A DNA stretch of 64,000 nt. It comes from Bifidobacterium avesanii (GTDB lineage: Bacteria > Actinomycetota > Actinomycetes > Actinomycetales > Bifidobacteriaceae). This document shows positions 58,106-64,000 of this stretch, piece after piece. The notes under the pieces were generated by a model. It ran no database searches. It was not told the DNA's origin and was given only the letters and a program-made list of their open reading frames with translations. The position numbers and the translations under genes are program-made. Numbering within the stretch: position 1 is the stretch's first letter; each line of letters opens with the position of its first letter. The stretch lies in NCBI RefSeq assembly GCF_009299475.1, contig NZ_WBSN01000002.1, forward strand, positions 1 through 64,000. Reading direction: 5' to 3'.

Positions 58106-59794
58106 TCAGCCGACGAGGGGCTTGACGAGCGGGAACGTGATGGTCTCGCGGATGGTGGCACCGGTCAGGGCGATGAGCAGGCGGTCGATACCCATGCCCA
58201 TGCCGCCCGCCGGGGGCATGCCCACGCCGAGGGCCTCGAGGAAGTCCTCGTCGATGTCGCAGGCCTCCTCGTCGCCGGCGAGCGCGTCCTTGGCCTGCGC
58301 CACGAAGCGTTCGCGCTGCACGATCGGGTCGTTGAGCTCGGAGTAGCCGGTGGCGAGCTCGAAGCCGCGCACGTAGAGGTCCCACTTCTCCACCACGCCG
58401 GGCTTGGAACGGTGACCCTTGACGAGCGGGGAGGTCTCGACCGGGAAGTCGCGCACGAAGGTGGGCTCATAGAGCTTGTCCTCGTAGAAGTGCTCCCACA
58501 GGTGCTCGACGAGCTTGCCGTGGTTCTCCACCTCGTCGCGCTCCACGCCGAGCTTGTCGGCGATCTCGCCCAGATGCTCCACGGAGGTGCCGGGGTTGTC
58601 CGGGCCGCCGTTGGGCACGATCTCCTCGCCGAGCGCCTCGGACAGGGAGCCGTACATGCTCATGGTCTTCCACTCGCCGCCGAAGTCGTACTCGGTGCCG
58701 TCGAGCAGCGTGACCTTGTGGGAGCCGTAGACGTCCATGGCGGTCTTCTGCACGAGCTCCTTGACGAGCTGGCCGATCGTGTCGTACGTGCCGTACGCCT
58801 GATACGCCTCGACCATGGTGAACTCGGGGGCGTGCGTGGCGTCGACGCCCTCGTTGCGGAAGTCGCGGTTGATCTCGAACACGCGGTCGATGCCGCCCAC
58901 GAGGCAGCGCTTGAGGAACAGCTCCGGGGCGATGCGCAGGTAGAGGTCGAGGTCGAACGCGTTCATGTGTGTGGTGAACGGTCGGGCCGCGGCGCCGCCG
59001 TGGATGGTCTGCAGCATGGGGGTCTCGACCTCGAGGAAGTCGTGGCTCGCGAAGGTGTGGCGCAGGGAGGCGACGGCCTTGGAGCGGTTGCGCACCATGT
59101 TGCGGATCTTCTCGTCCGCGATCATGCCGATGTACGGCTTGCGGGTGCGGGTGTCCTCGTTGAGGTCCTTGTGCAGGGCGGGCAGCGGCTGCAGCGCCTT
59201 GGCGGCGATGGCCCACTCGGTGGCGAACACGGACAGCTCGCCGGTCTTGGAGGCGATCACGCGGCCCTTCAAGTACAGGTGGTCGCCAAGATCCACGAGC
59301 TGCTTGAACTGCTTGATGGAGTCGGCGCCGATCTCCTTCTTGGAGATCATGCCCTGGATTTTGGTGCCGTCGCCCGCGGCGAGCTGCACGAAGCACAGGC
59401 CGCCGGCATTGCGCAGGAACAGGACGCGGCCGGCGATGCCGACCATGTCCTCGGTCTCCTGACCAGGCTCGAGCTTGCCGTCGTACTTGGCGCGGACCTC
59501 CTCGATGGTGGCGGTCACGTCCAGATGCACCGGGTACGGCTGCATGCCGTCCTTGAGCATCATGGCGCGCTTGGCGACGCGCATCTGCACCTGCTCGGGG
59601 TGCGCGAGCGGGCCGAACTCCTTGTTGGAGGGGTCCACGGCCTCGTCCAGCGTGGCGCCGTTCTCGATCTTCTCGCGGATCGTCGCGTCCTGCTTCAGGA
59701 GCATTTCGGCGCGCTCGACCGTGGTCATCTGGGGCACGGCGGGGGTTTCGGGATTTTCAGCGTTTTCGGTAACGTTCTCTACTGCTTCAGCCAT
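58106..59794 (-). CDS. lysS: Lysine--tRNA ligase, class II
   Basis: 562 residues. An N-terminal extension of about 60 residues precedes the OB-fold anticodon domain (MVGIAGRVLFLRNAGGLCFV) and the class II core: motif 1 LEVETPMLQTIHGGAAARPF, motif 2 FRNEGVDATHAPEFTMVEAY, motif 3 GMPPAGGMGMGIDRLLIALT. All catalytic motifs intact. TACACT lies 8 nt before ATG 59794. Between menA and tRNA-Pro, as a single gene. Confidence 0.97.
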   Translation of the reverse strand: MAEAVENVTENAENPETPAVPQMTTVERAEMLLKQDATIREKIENGATLDEAVDPSNKEFGPLAHPEQVQMRVAKRAMMLKDGMQPYPVHLDVTATIEEVRAKYDGKLEPGQETEDMVGIAGRVLFLRNAGGLCFVQLAAGDGTKIQGMISKKEIGADSIKQFKQLVDLGDHLYLKGRVIASKTGELSVFATEWAIAAKALQPLPALHKDLNEDTRTRKPYIGMIADEKIRNMVRNRSKAVASLRHTFASHDFLEVETPMLQTIHGGAAARPFTTHMNAFDLDLYLRIAPELFLKRCLVGGIDRVFEINRDFRNEGVDATHAPEFTMVEAYQAYGTYDTIGQLVKELVQKTAMDVYGSHKVTLLDGTEYDFGGEWKTMSMYGSLSEALGEEIVPNGGPDNPGTSVEHLGEIADKLGVERDEVENHGKLVEHLWEHFYEDKLYEPTFVRDFPVETSPLVKGHRSKPGVVEKWDLYVRGFELATGYSELNDPIVQRERFVAQAKDALAGDEEACDIDEDFLEALGVGMPPAGGMGMGIDRLLIALTGATIRETITFPLVKPLVG

Positions 59795-59887
59795 GATTGC
59801 ACAGTGTAGTGTGCGGCGAGTACTTGCCTTGCCCGTCATTTTCCGACACCGCGAAAACGGCGGAATTCCGGGCGGCACGCCGATGAA

Positions 59888-59916
59888 TTGGCGTTCGCCT
59901 CCAATACGTGTACTAT
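59888..59916 (+). promoter_or_regulatory. tRNA-Pro promoter
   Basis: TTGGCG (59888-59893) and TACTAT (59911-59916) with 17-bp spacing, 17 nt before the tRNA. Confidence 0.65.
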
Positions 59917-59933
59917 TACCTCCTGTTGCCAAA

Positions 59934-60007
<74 letters not shown>

Positions 60008-60014
60008 CCGGTAC

Positions 60015-60047
60015 AACCGGATCGCTGATTCAGCGGTCCGGTTTTTT
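60015..60047 (+). terminator. Terminator of tRNA-Pro
   Basis: AACCGGATCGCTG and CAGCGGTCCGGTT followed by TTTT. Confidence 0.85.
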
Positions 60048-60059
60048 CATATTCGCACG

Positions 60060-60264
60060 GGCCAAATCACGGCTCCGCAAATCACGGCTCCGGCCCACGG
60101 ATCGGCCTATAGACCCACGGATCATGGACCGCACGGCTCCGGCCCGCACTCCCCCATGCCCCGGCCCATGCGACCGATCCATGACCCGGCTCACGGCTCC
60201 GGCCCGCACGATCCCTCCCCGCCGCCCACTCGTATGCCCGGCGCGATAAGCTGGGCCACGCTTT
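60060..60264. repeat. Short direct repeats upstream of the AraJ-type transporter
   Basis: CACGGCTCCGGCCC occurs at about 60068 (TCACGGCTCCGGCCCACGG), 60128 and 60190. No gene; probable promoter region with degenerate duplication. Confidence 0.5.
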
Positions 60265-60278
60265 TGTGAGCGCTCCCA
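60265..60278 (+). promoter_or_regulatory. LacI-type operator candidate
   Basis: TGTGAGCGCTCCCA, one mismatched pair from a perfect LacI/GalR palindrome, 57 bp before the transporter start. It suggests sugar-responsive control. Confidence 0.55.
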
Positions 60279-60334
60279 ACAGCGCCCAACGGCTCCCAAA
60301 CATCCCACACATCACAAGTCACAGAGGGAAGACC

Positions 60335-61525
60335 ATGAAGAAAAGCCTGCTCGCGCTGGCCTCCGGCGCGTTCATCCTCGGCGCGGCCGAATTCGTCATG
60401 ATGGGCATCCTGCCGCAGGCCGCCGCGACCATGGGCGTGGACATCCCCACCGCCGGCCATTTCATCTCCGCGTACGCGATCGGCGTGTGCGTGGGCACCC
60501 TGATCCTCGTGTTCGGCCGCAAAGTGCCGCCGAAGAACCTCGTCATCCTGTTCATGGTGATCGCGCTGGTCGGCAACCTGCTGTCCGCGGTCTCCCTCAA
60601 CGCGCCCATGCTCATCGCCGCGCGCTTCATCGCGGGTCTGCCGCATGGCGCGTTCTTCGGCACGGCCACGCTCATCGCCAAGACGCTGGCGGACCCGGGC
60701 AAGGAGGCGCAGTCGATCGCCGCGATGGTGACCGGCCAGACCGTGGCCAACATGCTCGGCGTGCCGGCCGGCACGCTCATGGCCGAATCGGTCTCGTGGC
60801 GCCTCGCGTTCGCGCTGCTGGCCGCGTGGGCCGCCATGACCATCGTCCTGACGCTCGCGTGGATCCCGTTCGTGCCGCCGATCAAGGACGCGGGCATCGC
60901 CGGCCAGTTCCGCTTCCTCACCCGCCGCGGCCCGTGGGTGATCCTCGCGGCCGTGTTCACCGGCAACGCGGGCGTGTTCTGCTGGTGGAGCTACGTCTCC
61001 CCGTGGCTGCAGAAGACCGGCGGCTGGCCGAGCGACCTGGTGCCGTTCCTCATGATGCTCGCCGGATTCGGCATGGTGGTGGGCGGCCAGATCGGCGGCA
61101 AGATCACCGACCGCTGGCGCCACGCGGGCACGGCGGCGCTCGGTCAGGCGTTCTCCCTGACCGGCCTGATCATGGTGCTGCTGCTGCCGGGCAACCACGG
61201 GACCACTGCGATGCTCACGTTCTGGATCGCGTTCGGCCTGTTCTTCATCTCCGCGCCCCAGCAGCTGCTCATGACCGAGGCCGGCCGCGGCGGCGGCGAG
61301 CTCATCGCGGGCGCGGCCGTGCAGGTGGCGTTCAACTTCGGCAACGCGGTCGGCTCGATCGTGGGCGGCGCGATGCTCAACGCCTTCGCCATGGACTACC
61401 GCTTCACCGGCCTCGGCGGCGTGCCGCTGGCCGCGCTGTCCGTGGGGCTGCTCGCGTTCTACTCGTGGCGCTGCGAGACGGACACCGAGGCGGCGGACCG
61501 CCTGCGCGAGGTGAAGGTGGGCTAA
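60335..61525 (+). CDS. MFS transporter, AraJ/DHA1-type
   Basis: 396 residues, 12 membrane helices, AGAGGGAA before ATG 60335. N-terminal ASGAFILGAAEFVMMGILPQ and the helix 4-5 motif ARFIAGLPHGAFFGTATLIA are characteristic of AraJ/YdhP-like transporters, as is the antiporter-type GQTVANMLGVPAGTLMAE. These export sugars, purines or drugs. The LacI-type operator upstream favours a sugar-related role, for example overflow export of pentose or sugar phosphate. Confidence 0.9.
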   Translation: MKKSLLALASGAFILGAAEFVMMGILPQAAATMGVDIPTAGHFISAYAIGVCVGTLILVFGRKVPPKNLVILFMVIALVGNLLSAVSLNAPMLIAARFIAGLPHGAFFGTATLIAKTLADPGKEAQSIAAMVTGQTVANMLGVPAGTLMAESVSWRLAFALLAAWAAMTIVLTLAWIPFVPPIKDAGIAGQFRFLTRRGPWVILAAVFTGNAGVFCWWSYVSPWLQKTGGWPSDLVPFLMMLAGFGMVVGGQIGGKITDRWRHAGTAALGQAFSLTGLIMVLLLPGNHGTTAMLTFWIAFGLFFISAPQQLLMTEAGRGGGELIAGAAVQVAFNFGNAVGSIVGGAMLNAFAMDYRFTGLGGVPLAALSVGLLAFYSWRCETDTEAADRLREVKVG

Positions 61526-61553
61526 GCGCCCCGGTCGCCCCAGCTGTCTCCCT

Positions 61554-61625
61554 ATATGGCTTGCCCCGGTCGAAACGGACGATTCCACGGCTCGAATCGT
61601 CCGTTTCGACCGGGGCAAGCCATAT
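61554..61625. repeat. Dispersed palindrome, family B, copy 2, perfect 31-bp arms
   Basis: 61554-61584 (ATATGGCTTGCCCCGGTC onward) is the exact complement of 61595-61625; loop CCACGGCTCG. The core GGTCGAAACGGACGA is shared with 218-267. It follows the transporter stop by about 30 nt and may terminate it. Confidence 0.85.
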
Positions 61626-61763
61626 CAATCGCATGATCCACCGCAACTGTGCGCAACATCACAGGCCGCCGCGCGCGAACACGGGGGCCGGGAGGCGCCG
61701 GCCGGCCTAGACTGTCGAGAGGAGTAGTATCACCGCTTTTTCGAGGTCACCAAGGAGGCTGGC

Positions 61764-63773
61764 ATGGCGGATCATTTCGACGCGAACGCGTTCCTCAAGG
61801 GTCTGGACGCGATCTTCGACGCGCACGAGCAGGCCAAGAAGGCGGAGCCCTATCTGCTGCAGGCGCTCACGGACGCGGAGAACGCGCACGACGAGGCCGG
61901 GCAGCTCACCGTGCTCAACGAGATCATGGGCTTCTACCGTTCGCAGTCGCGCCACGACGACAACCAGTGGATGGTGCAGCGGGCGCTCGAACTCGCCTCG
62001 CGCATGGGCATCGAGGGCACGGAGGCGTGGACCACCACGCTCATCAACGCGGCCACGAGCATGCGCGCCGCCGGCAAGTACGACCAGGCCGAGGACCTGT
62101 ACCGCCAAGCGCTCGACTCCGCGCTGAAGACCTACGAGCCGACCGACCGCCGCCTCGCCGCGCTGCACAACAACCTGTCGATCCTGTACAGCGAGACCAA
62201 GCGGCTCGACAAGTCCGAGGCGGAGCTGCGCGAGGCGCTGCGCATCCTCGAGTCCTCCTCCCCCAACGCGAACGAGGATCTGGACGTGGCGTCCACGCAC
62301 ACCAATCTGGCGCTCACCCTGCTCGCCGAGGACAAGACTGAAGGCGCGGCGGCCCACGCCAGGAAGGCGCTGGAGATCTACCGCGACGGCCACCTCGAGC
62401 ACAGCGCGCACTACGCCTCCGCGCTGGCCGGATACGCGCAGGTGTGCTACCACACGTCGCTGTTCGTGGACGCGGTGGACGCGTACCGCCATGCGCTCGC
62501 GGTGATCGAGGAGTGCTACGGCACGGACAACGACTACTGGCGCGTCACCGAATCGAACCTCAAGGACGCGATCCGCGCCGCCAGGGAGCTCGGCATGAAG
62601 GTGCCGGACGAGAACCCGTACGCGGGCGGCAGGGGCAAGGCGGAGCAGCCGGAGGACACCACTGCGCTGGCCGCGGCACCGGCCCCGACGGCCTCGGACG
62701 CGCTGCTCAAGGACGACAAGGCCGAGCAGGCGGACATCGCCGCCACGCTCGACCGCAAGCCCATGACCGGCCTGCAGCTCGCGAAGGCCTACTGGCAGGC
62801 GTACGGCAAGCCGCTCATCGAGGAGAAGTACCCCGAGTACAAGGGCCGCATCGCCGCGGGCCTCGTGGGCCACGGCTCCGAATGCTACGGCTTCGACGAC
62901 GAGATCTCGCAGGACCACGACTTCGGCCCCGGCTTCTGCCTGTGGCTCACCGCCGAGGACTACGCGAAGATCGGCGAGCAGCTGCAGGCCGACTACGAGG
63001 CGCTCCCCCAGACGTTCGAGGGCTACGGCCCGCGCGAGCAGACCGCGCGGGCGCAGGGCGCCGGCCGCCGTGTGGGCGTGTTTGAGATCGGCGCGTTCTT
63101 CGAGTCGATCACCGGATACGCCGAGGCGCCCGCCGATGACGCGCCGCACGAGTGGCTCATGCTCGACGAGGCCACGCTGGCCGCGGCGACGAACGGGCAG
63201 GTGTTCACCGACCCGCTGGGCCGCTTCTCCAAGGTGCGCCAGGGCTTCAAGATGATGCCGCAGGACGTGGTGCTCTCGCTCGTCTCCCGCAGGCTCGGCA
63301 TGATCGCGCAGGCCGGCCAGTACAACCTGCCGCGCATGCTCAAGCGCGGCGACGGCGCGGCCGCGTGGCTGTCGATCGGCGAATTCGTCAAGGCGACCGC
63401 CTCGCTGGTCTACCTCATCAACAACCCGGTGTCCGTGGGCTACCTGCCGTACTACAAGTGGAGCTTCGCCGCGCTGCGCAAGCTCTCGCGCCGCATCGCC
63501 ACGGTGCTCGGCGACGTGCCCGAGCAGCTCGAGACGGTCATGCGCCTCGGCTCGGCGGCCTGCTACGGCGGCGCGGCCTTCGGCGAGGGCGGCAAGGGCG
63601 CGGGCCCGGCGATCGAGCAGATCAACCGGACCGTGGAGAACATCTGCGCCGAGATCGTCAAGACCCTCAACCGCGAGGGCCTGACCACGTCGTCCGAAAC
63701 GTTCCTCGAATGGCAGCGGCCGTACGTCGAGGAGCACATCGAGAGCGCCGACCCGGCGCTGAGGAGCCTGTGA
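61764..63773 (+). CDS. TPR repeat protein fused to a DUF4037 nucleotidyltransferase-like domain
   Basis: 669 residues, with AAGGAGG before ATG 61764. TPR repeats fill about 20-290 (QAEDLYRQALDSALKTYEPT, RLAALHNNLSILYSETKRLD, HARKALEIYRDGHLEHSAHY). After an Ala/Asp-rich linker the DUF4037 part holds AAGLVGHGSECYGFDDEISQDHDFGPGFCL: GS then DD and DHD, quoted in two parts as GHGSECYGFDD and ISQDHDFGPG, resembling the GS...DxD metal site of minimal nucleotidyltransferases. Target unknown. The stop overlaps the next start by one base, so the two genes are coupled. Confidence 0.85.
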   Translation: MADHFDANAFLKGLDAIFDAHEQAKKAEPYLLQALTDAENAHDEAGQLTVLNEIMGFYRSQSRHDDNQWMVQRALELASRMGIEGTEAWTTTLINAATSMRAAGKYDQAEDLYRQALDSALKTYEPTDRRLAALHNNLSILYSETKRLDKSEAELREALRILESSSPNANEDLDVASTHTNLALTLLAEDKTEGAAAHARKALEIYRDGHLEHSAHYASALAGYAQVCYHTSLFVDAVDAYRHALAVIEECYGTDNDYWRVTESNLKDAIRAARELGMKVPDENPYAGGRGKAEQPEDTTALAAAPAPTASDALLKDDKAEQADIAATLDRKPMTGLQLAKAYWQAYGKPLIEEKYPEYKGRIAAGLVGHGSECYGFDDEISQDHDFGPGFCLWLTAEDYAKIGEQLQADYEALPQTFEGYGPREQTARAQGAGRRVGVFEIGAFFESITGYAEAPADDAPHEWLMLDEATLAAATNGQVFTDPLGRFSKVRQGFKMMPQDVVLSLVSRRLGMIAQAGQYNLPRMLKRGDGAAAWLSIGEFVKATASLVYLINNPVSVGYLPYYKWSFAALRKLSRRIATVLGDVPEQLETVMRLGSAACYGGAAFGEGGKGAGPAIEQINRTVENICAEIVKTLNREGLTTSSETFLEWQRPYVEEHIESADPALRSL

Positions 63774-63817
63774 TGGCGGAGAATGCAATGGCGGAGAGCA
63801 TAATGGCGGAGAATGCG
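63773..63817 (+). repeat. 15-bp in-frame tandem repeat at a gene start
   Basis: ATGGCGGAGAATGCA, ATGGCGGAGAGCATA and ATGGCGGAGAATGCG in tandem, each carrying a potential start codon, then ATGAGCGAGGAG. Confidence 0.8.
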
Positions 63818-64000
63818 ATGAGCGAGGAGAACAAGCCGGCCGGCGACGACGAACTGGCCGAGGCGATCGTGCGCCACGAATGGAACCAGTTCCAGAACAC
63901 CAACAACGAGGGCGGACGCGCGTCCTGCCAGGGCAACTGGCCCGTGTTCCATCAGATGCGCCTGAGCCAGTTCCTCACGTGGCCCGAAGGCCTGCGCCGC
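63773..64000 (+). CDS. DUF4125-like protein, N-terminal part (cut by the window)
   Basis: 76 codons visible. The open frame from ATG 63773 (TGATG overlap with the upstream stop) contains further in-frame ATGs at 63788, 63803 and 63818; the best conserved text starts at MSEENKPAGDDELAEAIVRH and continues with EWNQFQNTNNEGGRASCQGN and WPVFHQMRLSQFLTWPEG, which fits DUF4125. That family is often found next to DUF4037 genes in Actinobacteria and Firmicutes; the function of the pair is unknown. Confidence 0.75.
   Translation, partial: MAENAMAESIMAENAMSEENKPAGDDELAEAIVRHEWNQFQNTNNEGGRASCQGNWPVFHQMRLSQFLTWPEGLRR

Overview
The window looks like a Bifidobacterium chromosome; I cannot name the species from these 64 kb. 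GC is high, promoters and terminators are actinobacterial in style, and the gene set is that of a strict anaerobe: class III ribonucleotide reductase (nrdD/nrdG), a giant BcrA/HgdC-type activator protein, NlpC/P60 and CHAP cell-wall enzymes, a PhoU/histidine-kinase pair, and an IS3-family remnant. Several genes have a -10 hexamer exactly 7 nt before ATG, as expected for leaderless transcripts in this phylum.

Layout. 1-3.8 kb: IS3-family transposase end, tRNA-Phe/tRNA-Asp, a DUF4190-type membrane protein, galE and trmB. 3.8-8.4 kb: a MarR-controlled heterodimeric ABC exporter. 8.5-9.2 kb: a striking 12-unit, 52-bp tandem repeat. 9.3-15.8 kb: a glutamate-cysteine ligase-like gene and the 1711-residue activase. 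16.0-19.0 kb: an FMN-binding protein, ApbE and ferric reductase-like cassette flanked by two copies of one palindromic element; this resembles flavin-based extracytoplasmic electron transfer. 19.0-22.6 kb: nrdG/nrdD with a pair of NrdR-like boxes. 22.7-29.3 kb: xseA/xseB, a small unknown protein, an EEP-family phosphatase/nuclease, tRNA-Arg and an NADH oxidase-like flavoprotein. 30.2-39.9 kb: a 9.7-kb integrative element in tRNA-Glu. 40-49.6 kb: tyrosine phosphatase, dihydrofolate reductase, thymidylate synthase, OsmC, UspA, two secreted peptidoglycan hydrolases, serC and manA. 49.6-61.5 kb: a kinase-like protein lacking its phosphoacceptor histidine, phoU, two MefA-type transporters, gpmA, menA, lysS, tRNA-Pro and an AraJ-type transporter. 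61.7 kb to the end: a TPR-DUF4037 protein followed by the start of a DUF4125-like gene.

The integrative element has integrase and a SaPI Stl-like repressor on one strand, and an excisionase, a P-loop replication-type protein and about a dozen small genes on the other. No capsid, tail, packaging or lysis genes are seen. That is the architecture of a phage satellite (PICI-like). It has a 21-bp att duplication, candidate integrase arm sites, a CTAG-rich repeat cluster that could be its origin, a chain of six genes joined by ATGA overlaps, and an ADP-ribosyltransferase-like accessory gene. The sequence beside it looks like the 3' end of an older integrase from the same tRNA site.

The chromosome is rich in dispersed palindromic elements of at least four families, most of them between genes.
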